A stretch of DNA of 64,000 nucleotides, taken from assembly GCA_028023455.1 (NCBI GenBank), contig JAQFVV010012396.1, forward strand, positions 4,311,656-4,375,655. The letters are read 5' to 3'. Below the pieces are notes generated by a model. The model made no database searches. It was given only the letters and a program-made list of their open reading frames with translations, and was not told the origin of the DNA. The position numbers were made by a program, and so were the translations under genes. This DNA comes from Epiperipatus broadwayi. Lineage: Eukaryota; Onychophora; Udeonychophora; Euonychophora; Peripatidae. Shown one piece after another: positions 13,910 to 23,455 of the stretch. Within the stretch, counting starts at the first letter, position 1; the number at the start of each line of letters is the position of its first letter.

Positions 13910-14047
13910 TAATTAGATATAAGCACATGAAAGTGTGAGTTAAGAAAAGCTTGAAAACTGTTTGGTGGGCAAGATATACGAACTTCCTCAGGATGGGATT
14001 TTCAAGCTATTTATTAACTCTTATCTCCAAGTGCTTATATCTAATTA
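13910..14047. repeat. 138-bp hairpin element with 17-bp perfect terminal inverted repeats
   Basis: TAATTAGATATAAGCAC at 13910-13926 is exactly inverted at 14031-14047. Inside, GAGTTAA pairs with TTAACTC and AGCTTGAAAA with TTTTCAAGCT, leaving a loop of about 40 bases. Size and shape fit a MITE, or a precursor-like hairpin RNA. No second copy was noticed in the window and no target duplication is convincing. Confidence 0.75.
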
Positions 14048-14281
14048 CAAGTGCATAAGAAAAATTAAAAAACTCATATAGAATTAATCATTTAAGTAAA
14101 AACAATTTATAAAATTAAATAACTTGTATTAACTAGAAATATACAAAATTATTTTTCTTTCTTTGCTACATTAAAATTTAATTTGTCAAAATCAGTAATA
14201 AATTAAATAAAATACATTACAATAGATTTTTATATATTTGATTTTAAATAATTTAACAAGAAATAGTATTTCATTAATTAC

Positions 14282-14379
14282 ATTGGTGGTCGAGAGGTCA
14301 GCACGACTGCCTCATAGGCAGTTGCCCGGGTTGTGGGTTCGCGTCCCGGCTGATGCTATGACACTTAAAAAAAAAAAAA
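14282..14379 (+). mobile_element. tRNA-like SINE, copy B (Met-CAT-like)
   Basis: The A-box TGGTCGAGAGG lies at 14287-14297. The anticodon stem-loop ACTGC/CTCATAG/GCAGT has its loop at 14311-14317, giving CAT. The B-box GGTTCGCGTCC is at 14336-14346. The 3' part reads GATGCTATGACACTT and is followed by an A run. The upstream TGTCAAG seen in other copies is missing. CATTAATTAC (14272-14281) and CATTTAAATTAC (14380-14391) look like a slightly diverged target duplication. The open frame at 14238-14459 that crosses it is incidental. Confidence 0.75.
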
Positions 14380-14391
14380 CATTTAAATTAC

Positions 14392-14929
14392 TCCATTCTT
14401 TATACGTAAATTTTATTTGTGTTTATTTTTACTTTACCTTTTGTTTTAAATATATGTGAGCATACAGATCATGTTGTGTGCTGTGAAACCAAATCACCTC
14501 ACTATTCCTTCTCTTAAGAAAAAGGAAAAGAAGTATGAAATACTTCCAACAAAAAATATATTTATAAATATACAACATACAAGCTTAAACTGAAGTTTAT
14601 ATATTAAACCATTTATTTAAGTCTTTTTCCAGAGATTAAAATGACATTTTAAAGATTAAAAAAGAATAAATAGTGGCATGTTTCCCTAAGATATGTAAAG
14701 AATCCTGAACAACAAATACATAATGCAGCATGAACAAACCAGGAGGAGTTACCTCAATTTAAACACTATAATCAACCAAAAACTCTAAATATAAAGTACT
14801 AGTAAAATCTTTATAATCTCATTACTTACTTATTGTGGGATTTTTGAGACTGAAGAGAAAGATTGATATATATATAATATCCTTTAATTAAAAACAATAT
14901 TAAAAAAAAATTATTATAATTTAAAAGAA
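14392..14929. other. AT-rich non-coding stretch
   Basis: Nothing was recognised between the SINE and the PLE relic. Confidence 0.5.
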
Positions 14930-15417
14930 ATGAAGTTTAATAATAAAAAATGGATATCTATTCCATTTATTTCAAATCCACAAGTAAAATTTTTTAAGGA
15001 TTTATATAAGAATGTATTTAATGTTTCATTCTACGTTCCAAACAATATTAATAAATTAGTTAATAATTCTAAGGATGTCATACCTGTCAAGCAAAAAAGT
15101 AATGTCATATATCAAATTTTTTGTGATTGTATGCTATCATATATAGGTGAATCTAAGTGCAGCATTGAGAAAATATTGAAGGAACATGAATTGTTATATA
15201 AGCGTGTAAACACAAAAATAATGGTGATTTAATATCTTCTTCAGTTTTCTTTGATCACAAAAAAACATGTAAATATAAATTTAAATTTAATTTTGAAAAT
15301 GTGAAAATTCTTCATGAAGAGAGAAAACATAGTAAAAGAAAAATTAAAGAGGCAATTTTTATAAACAGAAATAAAATGCATTTAATAAATCGACAAGCTT
15401 CTAACATTAAAATATGA
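14930..15417 (+). pseudogene. Decayed Penelope-like element, linker and GIY-YIG endonuclease
   Basis: The open frame from 14930 aligns with the C-terminal half of the PLE protein at 18895-19974: SIPFISN matches the RICVPYVKG block, a SKDVIPVK block follows, and then VIYQIFCDC...SYIGES, the GIY-YIG core. The frame stops at 15232. After a one-base shift near 15190-15205 the homology continues to a TGA at 15415-15417, with FDHKKTCKYKFKF and the RKIKEAIFI segment that holds the endonuclease glutamate. The reverse transcriptase is absent. Identity to the palindrome PLE is low, so it is a separate, older lineage. PLE proteins join an RT to this endonuclease to nick and prime at the target; this fragment cannot act alone. 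Confidence 0.75.
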
Positions 15418-15600
15418 GATTCGTGGAATTTGAATTGATGATGTTTGCTTCCACTTTTAGTTTTTGAATTTAATGGCAGTTGGGGAAGGTTAGAAAGTAA
15501 CCGAAAGTACTTCTGCAGATTTAAAGATTATTTGTAATTGTTTGTAAACCATTAAAAATATTATTTCAATTATAATTATATATATATAAATATATATATA

Positions 15601-16213
15601 TGACAATAGATGGCATTCTACCAAAAACAGTGTCAAGCGTGCTTGTTTACATAAACGTCAGAGCAAGCATTCACTATCTCTAACTTAATTTCCACCTGCA
15701 GATCATGATTTCAAGCTATTAGCTATCGTCAGTGAAGGATAGGAATGAGAAACTAGATCTAAAAACAAACAAACATGCTTGACTGTGTTTTGGTAGAATG
15801 CCATCTATTGTCATAAATACAAGCATTAGCAAGTTTTAACTTGTGTTTTTGTTTTTCATAAATGTAACTTTGAGGTCTTTCTTGCAATGATATATATTGC
15901 AGAGGCTTCTATTATGTGGTGATGCTGAACTGATATCAGACCCATATAGCTATCTGTCTTGCTATGCTGAGTTTGAAGACATTATGTGTCTAAAAGATTC
16001 ACGCTTGCAAGCTGAATAGAAACTGTTTCATAAATGCTCAGAGTTTGTGTTTAGATCTAGTTTCTCATTCCTGTCCTTCACTGACAATAGCTAATAGCTT
16101 AAAATCATGATCTGAAGCTGGAAATTAAGTTAGAGATAGTGAATGCTTGATCTGATGTTTATGTAAACAAACACGCTTGATGGGGTTTTTTGGTAGAATG
16201 CCATCTATTGTCA
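15601..16213. mobile_element. Inverted-repeat (MITE-like) element with an extra internal terminus
   Basis: TGACAATAGATGGCATTCTA at 15601-15620 begins a ~160-bp arm (15601-15760) whose reverse complement is 16052-16213. The same terminal sequence occurs a third time, inverted, at 15785-15813. The segment from the internal terminus onward (15779-15863) is directly repeated at 16172-16260, beyond the outer end. Both flanks are (TA)n. No reading frame is present. This is best read as one copy inserted beside or inside another, or as a partial duplication. Confidence 0.75.
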
Positions 16214-16260
16214 TAAATACAAGCATTAGCAAGTTTTAACTTGTGTTTTTGTTTTTCATA

Positions 16261-17052
16261 TATATATATATGAGGAGTGAAGATCCCTTGAAAATTACAC
16301 TTTACACCTTTGAGTCTTAGTGGTTTCTAAATATAAAAACTTGAAATTTATGTCTCATTCCTTTTTGAGACTTAGAGGTTAGTAAATATAAATCTAAAAT
16401 TGGGTTGATGTATAGCTGGGATAGAAATTCTCTATGGAGTCACATGACATCATTATGTCAATCCAATGACAGAATACTCCATTTATCACCAATAAGGAAA
16501 GCATAATTAAGTTAACTCCAATAATCAAAAGCTTCACCCATTTCCCAGGAATATTCCTTTTTTTTATGTTATAGTTTAAATATAAATTCTCTTTACATAG
16601 ACATCATCATCATTGTTATAGTCTAAAAATCTATTACCTGTCCTGAATAACCAAATTTTTATACATATTCTTATCATATATTTTACAACTATTTTTTTCT
16701 GTAATAATTTTGCATAGAACAGACTTTTTTCCACAGGTATGAAGTTTTATTCAAGCAATTATTTTGTAGTACTGGCCACCAGAATTTGATCATCATTGGG
16801 CCTATCATTGGGTCAGCCTTTGTATATATATCCACTTCATTATTTTCAATTTTTTGTTATTTTGTTCTGTTTATATTGTTGACTTATACTGCCAGATCTG
16901 TTATGATTATTATTATCTTCTTAACTAAATTTTTTTCTTAAAACTATAAATGACAGATTGTAATTTTATCAATTTTTAAAAAAAACATAATTGATTCTCA
17001 CAAATAACTCAAAAGTGTAACCATATAAAATATGTATAACATAATCTTAATC
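16261..17052. other. AT-rich non-coding stretch
   Basis: Begins with a (TA)n tract. Nothing else was recognised. Confidence 0.5.
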
Positions 17053-17065
17053 TCTTTTAATTTTT

Positions 17066-17157
17066 CATATGTCAAATGCATTGACTGGGAAGTGAACCTG
17101 GGCCAGCTTCTTGGAAGGCAGCTACACTAACCACTAGGCCACCGATGCTTGACAACT
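17066..17157 (-). mobile_element. tRNA-like SINE, copy C (Gly-TCC-like), with target duplication
   Basis: On the minus strand the unit opens TTGTCAAGCATCGG and closes CAATGCATTTGACA, an extended acceptor stem. The A-box TGGCCTAGTGG is at 17131-17141 and the B-box GGTTCACTTCC at 17088-17098. The anticodon loop CTTCCAA gives TCC. TCTTTTAATTTTT flanks it exactly at 17053-17065 and 17158-17170, a 13-bp target-site duplication that shows retroposition. Confidence 0.85.
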
Positions 17158-17170
17158 TCTTTTAATTTTT

Positions 17171-18706
17171 TTTAATAAATTAAAAATATGAATGCTTTAA
17201 TATAATAGTATTATTAGATTTATTTGTTAAAGTAATGTAACATTCCATTCATTCTTTCAATCATTCAGTCCTACAATTATGTACTTAAATATATTTTTTT
17301 TAAAATTTCAATCCTTCAGCTATTGAAAACAAACATTAACCTGCTACAGTATTTATATATATTATAAAATATTATTTTAGTATTCTATTAAAATATTCCT
17401 AAGCTACTATTATTATTTCACTCTGCTTCACATATTAGTTGAAACCAAAGCTACCATGTATGATCCAATGGCTGGCGATAAAATAAATATAAAATATCTA
17501 TTTTATAAATAGAAAGTATTTATAGCTAACTACAATTGTGAACAAATACACAATTAAGCCTTTTTTTTTTTTACAAATACTTTATGTTTACAATATATCT
17601 ACAAATACATAAGTATATGTTTGAATAATAGTTATCATTTTGTTTATTAAAATAAATCTATTAAAAAATTTATTACTAAAATATTGATGATTCATTCTAA
17701 TTTAATTTTTGGTTAATATGACTTATGCTAATGATTTCAGCTAAACTTGTAGAAGCAAAATGGGTTACTTTTAAGTCTTAATAGAGAATAAGTGCATTAA
17801 AATATCTGTTTAAGTTATTTTTTTATATTGTATATTTATAAAAACTATTTCATGGTGCCCAATGTAAAAAATTAATAAAAGAAAAACCATTAAATTTTGT
17901 CTATATGCAATTATGATTTGAGTTTGTATGTAATTAATTTCAATATCATATCACATTTGGAAAAAAAAAATATGATTTTATGAATATTCTACTTTTTCCC
18001 TTGAACTGCAAATCCATATGATTCTGCAGTACTCTACTATTTCTAATCTTTTTTGTTGTAGACCAATTAATCAATAATGATTTTTAAGAAAATGGTTGTC
18101 AATGTCTAAATTATATATATATATATATATATTAATTATTCAGTAAATTTATTATATAAAAATAAAAAAACTATTACCAGGACAAAACTGATAGTAGAAT
18201 GGCTAATTTAAACAACAATAGAAGCAAACAAGTATAATGCTCCAAAAACTTCAAGTAAAACTTTTAGAAATATTTATTTTTGGAATTTCATTAAAAAATT
18301 TGAATACTAGAAGTTGTAGATCTGAGTACAATCCAGGAATCTTGAGGTCCACTGACTGCCAATTTCTTACTGTACCAAAGTATGAAGAGCCATGTGACAA
18401 TTATTATCCAATATTCAATAATATTCATTTGTCTTATCAAATTTAATGTGCACAAAATACGATATTCAATGACTTGTTGGTTCACTTAGTCAAATGCACA
18501 TTATAAGTCAATCTTATATCATCATTTACTGTTTTTTTAAATGTGGGAATACATAATATTATGTCTGTTCACTCTATTTTTCAAACTAAAATAAAATGAC
18601 AATAGTTTTTTTTTTGCCAATAGATTAAATTTTGTCACTATTTTTGTAAAATTCTTTCATCAATTTCTCTAGTACATATATAATGAAAATAGTCAAAAAT
18701 AATATA
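17171..18706. other. AT-rich non-coding stretch
   Basis: Contains (TA)n at about 18112-18131. Overlapping 64-69-codon frames on both strands at 18237-18485 share no motif with a known family. Confidence 0.5.
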
Positions 18707-18769
18707 TATATAAAATACATATTTTGCGGGTTCATCCGTGTTAAAAACTTTTAATATCAATATACTGAC

Positions 18770-18800
18770 GTTTCGACTTGGTCACACAAGCCATCCACAG
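18770..18800 (-). ncRNA. Hammerhead-like stem at PLE 3' end (left arm)
   Basis: Mirror copy of 21282-21312: CTGTGGA, a 6-bp stem GGCTTG/CAAGTC, then GAAAC. The canonical core would be CTGATGA, so one essential position differs. Activity is doubtful. Confidence 0.35.
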
Positions 18801-18894
18801 AGTTATAAAAAGGTAGAAAGACGGTTGTAGAGGCGCTACAATCACTGGTTTGAATAAAACATTAAAAATCCCACCAATAGCAAAAATGTTAAAT

Positions 18895-19974
18895 TTAAGA
18901 ATGTTTTTTAAAGAAATCTTTCCAAATAGGAGGAAGTTTGCACGTATCATCTCGCTTATTGATACAATCTGGCCTTTTAAGTATCTCAATGGCTTCTCTG
19001 ATTTTGCATTGGTAGAGATTATCACATCTGGATATGATCCTGGTACTAGAAAAATCTATTTTATGACCTGAATCTATAGTATGGAGTGAGAGTGCTGATG
19101 ATGATGAGTGTTGTTTAACTGCATTAGCATGCTCATCTCTCCTAACACTGATGCGACGATTACTCATACCTATGTAAGAAGCTTTACAATTTTTACATGA
19201 GATTTGATAGACACCATGAGATTCAAGAGGGATTGAATCCTTAGGCTTGGTTATTATATTGCTGATCTTTTGATGAGCAGAAAATGCTGTATCTATATTA
19301 TAGCGTTTTAATATACGTCCGATACTGTCTGTAGTTCCTTTTACATATGGAACACAAATCCTAATAGCTGACTTATCATCTTTTTGTTTCCTATTTTGTC
19401 TATTTTGGGCTTGAAATAAGGCTTTTTTTATAAATTTGTAATTATAACTATTTGCTAATAAAACACTATTAATATGATTTATTTCTTCTTTCAGATGTGT
19501 GTCATCTGAAAGGTTAATTGCTCTATTTAAAAGAGTTTTGGCTACAGAAACTATCTGAGTTGGGTGATGATGAGAATGGAAATGTAAATATCTGTCTGTG
19601 TGTGTATCCTTTCTGTAAATAGAAAAAGATAAACTATTTGGTGTTCTGGTGACTAGAACATCAAGAAAAGGGAGTTTTCCATCAGACTCTGTCTCCATTG
19701 TAAATTTAATATGAGGATGCATATTATTTAAATGTAAGAAAAAATCATCTAATGTATTTTTTCCATGTTGCCATATGACAAAAGTGTCATCTATGTATCT
19801 GAGCCAAATGAGAGGTTTTAAAGATGATGATTCTAAAGCACGAGTTTCTATATATTCCATGAATAAATCAGCTATTACTCCTGAGATAGGTGAGCCCATA
19901 GGAGTACCAAAAACTTGTCTGTAATGCTGTCCATTGTATACAAAATATGTATTTAAGAGACAATGTTTAATCAA
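18895..19974 (-). CDS. PLE protein fragment: reverse transcriptase C-half plus GIY-YIG endonuclease
   Basis: This 359-codon open frame is the longest in the window. In order it has RT motif GTPMGSPISG (residues 23-32), the catalytic YIDD (60-63) and a FLDVLVTR block after it. A basic linker follows, then a GIY-YIG nuclease with GVY (254-256), YIG (267-269), R279, H282 and a likely catalytic E327. Complete PLE proteins add the RT fingers upstream. Here the frame stays open above the first Met, through a VPIDEAL block, and then hits the palindrome centre, so the start shown is only the first Met of a truncated protein. No stop interrupts it, unlike the right-arm copy. The family primes reverse transcription at endonuclease nicks. 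On its own it is probably inactive. Confidence 0.9.
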   Translation of the reverse strand: MIKHCLLNTYFVYNGQHYRQVFGTPMGSPISGVIADLFMEYIETRALESSSLKPLIWLRYIDDTFVIWQHGKNTLDDFFLHLNNMHPHIKFTMETESDGKLPFLDVLVTRTPNSLSFSIYRKDTHTDRYLHFHSHHHPTQIVSVAKTLLNRAINLSDDTHLKEEINHINSVLLANSYNYKFIKKALFQAQNRQNRKQKDDKSAIRICVPYVKGTTDSIGRILKRYNIDTAFSAHQKISNIITKPKDSIPLESHGVYQISCKNCKASYIGMSNRRISVRRDEHANAVKQHSSSSALSLHTIDSGHKIDFSSTRIISRCDNLYQCKIREAIEILKRPDCINKRDDTCKLPPIWKDFFKKHS

Positions 19975-20029
19975 AGCAATAATATGGTCTGGTAAATTGC
20001 AATGTTGTGAGATTATATTTAAAGCTTCA

Positions 20030-20052
20030 TCAATTGGAACATTCCAATTGAT
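20030..20052. other. Palindrome centre of the paired PLEs
   Basis: The two arms meet at TTGGAACATTCCAA with at most two unpaired central bases (20040-20041). Both copies are therefore truncated at exactly the same codon of the RT. This fits formation of an inverted duplication from one truncated copy more simply than two independent insertions. Confidence 0.85.
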
Positions 20053-20106
20053 GAAGCTTTAAATATAATCTCACAACGTTGCAATTTACCAGACCATATT
20101 ATTGCT

Positions 20107-21187
20107 TTGATTAAACATTGTCTCTTAAATACATATTTTGTATACAATGGACAGCATTACAGACAAGTTTTTGGTACTCCTATGGGCTCACCTATCTCAG
20201 GAGTAATAGCTGATTTATTCATGGAATATATAGAAACTCGTGCTTTAGAATCATCATCTTTAAAACCTCTCATTTGGCTCAGATACATAGATGACACTTT
20301 TGTCATATGGCAACATGGAAAAAATACATTAGATGATTTTTTCTTACATTTAAATTTAATATGATCCTCATATTAAATTTACAATGGAGACAGAGTCTGA
20401 TGGAAAACTCCCTTTTCTTGATGTTCTAGTCACCAGAACACCAAATAGTTTATCTTTTTCTATTTACAGAAAGGATACACACACAGACAGATATTTACAT
20501 TTCCATTCTCATCATCACCCAACTCAGATAGTTTCTGTAGCCAAAACTCTTTTAAATAGAGCAATTAACCTTTCAGATGACACACATCTGAAAGAAGAAA
20601 TAAATCATATTAATAGTGTTTTATTAGCAAATAGTTATAATTACAAATTTAAAAAAAAAGCCTTATTTCAAGCCCAAAATAGACAAAAAAGGAAACAAAA
20701 AGATGATAAGTCAGCTATTAGGATTTGTGTTCCATATGTAAAAGGAACTACAGACAGTATCGGACATATATTAAAACGCTATAATATAGATACAGCATTT
20801 TCTGCTCATCAAAAGATCAGCAATATAATAACCAAGCCTAAGGATTCAATCCCTCTTGAATCTCATGGTGTCTATCAAATCTCATGTAAAAATTGTAAAG
20901 CTTCTTACATAGGTATGAGTAATCGTTGCATCAGTGTTAGGAGAGATGAGCATGCTAATGCAATTAAACAACACTCATCATCATCAGCACTCTCACTCCA
21001 TACTATAGATTCAGGTCATAAAATAGATTTTTCTAGTACCAGGATCATATCCAGATGTGATAATCTCTACCAATGCAAAATCAGAGAAGCCATTGAGATA
21101 CTTAAAAGGCCAGATTGTATCAATAAGCGAGATGATACATGCAAACTTCCTCCTATTTGGAAAGATTTCTTTAAAAAACATTCTTAA
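20107..21187 (+). pseudogene. PLE RT/GIY-YIG fragment, frameshifted copy
   Basis: Same protein as the left-arm frame, but broken. Codons run from 20107 to a stop at 20364 after the YIDD motif; the rest is open again from 20384 to 21187. The break is a small sequence change just after LHLN. Only about five residue differences from the left copy are seen elsewhere (for example Arg/His in SIGRILK and Arg/Cys in MSNRRIS), so the duplication is recent. The endonuclease motifs GVY, YIG and the REAIE block are kept. Confidence 0.9.
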
Positions 21188-21240
21188 ATTTAACATTTTT
21201 GCTATTGGTGGGATTTTTAATGTTTTATTCAAACCAGTGA

Positions 21241-21312
21241 TTGTAGCGCCTCTACAACCGTCTTTCTACCTTTTTATAACTCTGTGGATGGCTTGTGTGA
21301 CCAAGTCGAAAC
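21241..21312 (+). ncRNA. Hammerhead-like structure at PLE 3' end (right arm)
   Basis: CTGTGGA (21282-21288) is followed by a perfect 6-bp stem GGCTTG/CAAGTC (21290-21295 and 21302-21307) and GAAAC (21308-21312). This is the order of a hammerhead core (CUGAUGA, stem II, GAAA), with one core base different. A separate hairpin TTGTAG/CTACAA lies upstream at 21241-21257. Hammerhead motifs are known in PLE terminal regions. No good stem III was found, so this may be a relic. Confidence 0.4.
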
Positions 21313-21420
21313 GTCAGTATATTGATATTAAAAGTTTTTAACACGGATGAACCCGCAAAATATGTATTTTATATATTTAACCCGTGCAAATCTTCGTTTT
21401 AACATATATATATATATATA

Positions 21421-21718
21421 TATATAAACATTACAAGCATAAAGCTAAACTAGTCAATATAAAATCAAAACTACCCCAAATCCAAAATTAAACCAGACCA
21501 GCATTAATATTAATTTTAATATTAAGGGTTGGTTGGAAAGTGAATGGATTTGGGGGTAGTTTTTAATATTATATATACATATTGTGTAATTTTTGTAGTT
21601 CTTTACACTTGAGAAGTCTGCTTGTAGCAGTGAAACCTTTGGTTGTGTTTTAATATTATTTTTATGCTGGTCTGGTTTAATTTTGGATTAGGGGTAGTTT
21701 TGATATATATATATATAT
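21421..21718. mobile_element. MITE-like element with ACTACCCCAAATCC inverted repeats
   Basis: ATCAAAACTACCCCAAATCC...AAACCAGACCAGC (about 21463-21502) is inverted at about 21666-21703 (GCTGGTCTGGTTTAATTTTG...GGGGTAGTTTTGAT). Both ends abut (TA)n. A 31-bp leader TATAAACATTACAAGCATAA precedes the left repeat and reappears, inverted, in the related copy at 33046-33118. No coding capacity. Confidence 0.7.
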
Positions 21719-21721
21719 ATA

Positions 21722-22163
21722 TGGGATGATATTAGCAACTATAAAATATGTAATTCTACTCCTGATATATGATAATCTACCATTTTCTTCTATATTGAAT
21801 TATGCTGTGGTACAAATGACTTAGAATAAATTCCAATTTATATTTAAATGTATATCTTTTGGTTTATTTTCTTGTGTATGAATAGTTAGTGTATGAAAAT
21901 AAAAAAAAAGTAAATTTTACACTCAGTGACAGAGTACTTTACTAAAGTTCTTAATCACTTTATTTGCTTATTGTGATTCAGTAATATAGTACAACTTATT
22001 CATGTCAATAATGTACTTATAACTTTTTTTTAGAATAAATAACAGCATATTCATTGTTTTTTGGATGAAAAGTGAATAGAATAAAAGATCAATGGTTATG
22101 GTGGCATCTAGTATCAGAATCTAGAATACATCATTTATTTATACTGAATGTTTCTTATATATG
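21722..22163. other. AT-rich non-coding stretch
   Basis: Nothing was recognised. Confidence 0.5.
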
Positions 22164-22902
22164 TAAGTAGAAGGATTTGAACTTAGAATTTTTCAGTCTA
22201 TATTCATCCTCCACTCCACCTCAAGAAACTGATACACATGACCGCATACATACAAAAAAAAGGATAATCCCCAATATATATATATATATATATATTTCAT
22301 GTAGAACCAGCACACATCAACTGGACTAGAACACATACATACAAAAAAAAGGATAATCCCCAATATATATATATATATATTTCATGTAGAACCAGCACAC
22401 ATCAACTGGACTAGAACATGGTCTCCTACACATATATGCAATTAATGCTCAGTTTATAATAAGATAGCAATTTCTTAAATTTTACTGAACAGGTTTCAAT
22501 TTTCTCATCTCTTCCAACTATTTATCCATTTCATTGAAAAGTGATGATGAAATTCTCAAAGCCCCTGTTGGATTTGATATTGCAGTCATACTTGTGTAGA
22601 CATTATGTCAATCTAACCCCTCATATTATCAGATCAACAAGGGCTTTGAGTGTTCCATCATCACTTTTTCAATAAAATGGATGAATAAATAGATGGAAGG
22701 GTGAGAAGATTGAAGCATGTGCTGTAAAGTTTAAACAACTGTTTAAGTAATCATCTGGCTCAACTGATGACACAAAATATGTATACTGGTGATATTCTAT
22801 TTTTTTGCATGTATGTGACCATGTGTATTGGTGGTTGTTAAGGAGTGGAGGACATATATAGACTGAAAAATCCTAAGTTCAAATCCCTCTACTTAAATAT
22901 AC
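22164..22902. repeat. Fold-back element, diverged FB family copy
   Basis: Outer ends are inverted: AGTAGAAGGATTTGAACTTA at about 22167 against TAAGTTCAAATCCCTCTACT near 22895. The centre carries GGGCTTTGAGTGTTCCATCA, the counterpart of GGCCTTTGAGCATTCCATCA in the copy at 28711-29411, and the ACTGATGA...TGGTGAT block is also shared. GTTCAAATCC near the ends resembles a tRNA B-box. No reading frame is present. Confidence 0.7.
22247..22417. repeat. Tandem duplication inside the fold-back, unit ~85-90 bp
   Basis: ACATACAAAAAAAAGGATAA, then CCCCAA, (TA)n, and ATGTAGAACCAGCACACATC up to GGACTAGAAC occurs twice, at 22247-22332 and 22333-22417. The copies differ mainly in (TA)n length, so the duplication is recent. 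Confidence 0.9.
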
Positions 22903-22913
22903 CATTTAATAAA

Positions 22914-23320
22914 AAAAAACTTTAGATTAAAAAATAAGATGATAATTGTTGAAAAAAAATGAGGAGTATTATATGGCAGCTTTATTATAACTCTTCAAGA
23001 TTATAAAAAATACAGAAAAACACTTTATTTGTGAAAATATTTATAAGTATGAAAAAAATAAGTATCAATAGATATAAATTTGAATTTAAATTATTAATAA
23101 AAAATCTAATTTATCAAAAACAAAAGAGGTTAATTAAATTTCATTGTTTTAATAAAAATCTGTTTCACTCTTAATTAAAATTTTATATAATTTTCAATAT
23201 AGTAATTACTTACTGAGTTATTTTATTTGATAGGTCACTTGTAAAATATGTTTTTCTTTTTAAAAAATAAAAAAAAAGGCTCAAAATATTTGTATTCTCT
23301 TTTCTGGCTTATGTGGAGAC
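22914..23320. other. AT-rich non-coding stretch
   Basis: Nothing was recognised. Confidence 0.5.
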
Positions 23321-23335
23321 AGATCTAAAAGTTTT

Positions 23336-23440
23336 TTTCCCCATGTGTTATAGCATTAGCCGGGAGTGAATCCGCTAACCCGAGACAACTGCTTGTAAAG
23401 CAGCTGTCACTGACCTCTCGACTACCAATGCTTGACAAAG
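23336..23440 (-). mobile_element. tRNA-like SINE, copy D (Val-TAC-like), with 15-bp target duplication
   Basis: On minus, TTGTCAAGCATTGG...CTAATGCTATAACA forms a 7-bp acceptor stem (GCATTGG/CTAATGC) extended outward. The anticodon stem-loop GCTGC/TTTACAA/GCAGT gives TAC. The A-box region reads TAGTCGAGAGG. The B-box region is GGTTAGCGGATTCACTCC, apparently with a small insertion. AGATCTAAAAGTTTT flanks it exactly at 23321-23335 and 23441-23455. The 3' tail is CACATGGGG plus a short A run, not a long poly(A). Confidence 0.9.
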
Positions 23441-23455
23441 AGATCTAAAAGTTTT

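Larger units (their letters stand above)
18707..20039 (-). mobile_element. Penelope-like element, left arm of a palindrome (5'-truncated)
   Basis: This arm mirrors 20042-21375 almost base for base. Only the 3' half of the element is present: the C-terminal half of the RT, the linker, the GIY-YIG domain and the 3' non-coding end with a hammerhead-like stem. It begins at the junction TTGGAACATTCCAA. The outer end lies against a (TA)n tract, a frequent boundary in this window. Confidence 0.9.
20042..21375 (+). mobile_element. Penelope-like element, right arm of the palindrome
   Basis: Near-identical inverted copy of 18707-20039. Differences include a short rearrangement at about 20355-20375 that breaks the frame, and a handful of substitutions. 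The right end reaches AACCCGCAAAATATG, then leaves the arm at (TA)-rich sequence. Confidence 0.9.

Noticed and set aside
14282-14354. A genuine tRNA-Met gene
   Set aside because: The dispersed relatives, A-run tail and likely target duplication identify it as a SINE copy.
18741-21341. Frames of 73 and 94 codons opposite or overlapping the PLE ORF end
   Set aside because: They mirror each other in both arms and overlap the GIY-YIG C-terminus out of frame.
22247-22417. CRISPR-like repeat-spacer pattern
   Set aside because: Only two copies in direct contact without spacers, in a eukaryotic repeat context.
23350-23440. A genuine tRNA-Val gene on minus
   Set aside because: It has an exact 15-bp target duplication and an insertion near the B-box, so it is a retroposed copy.
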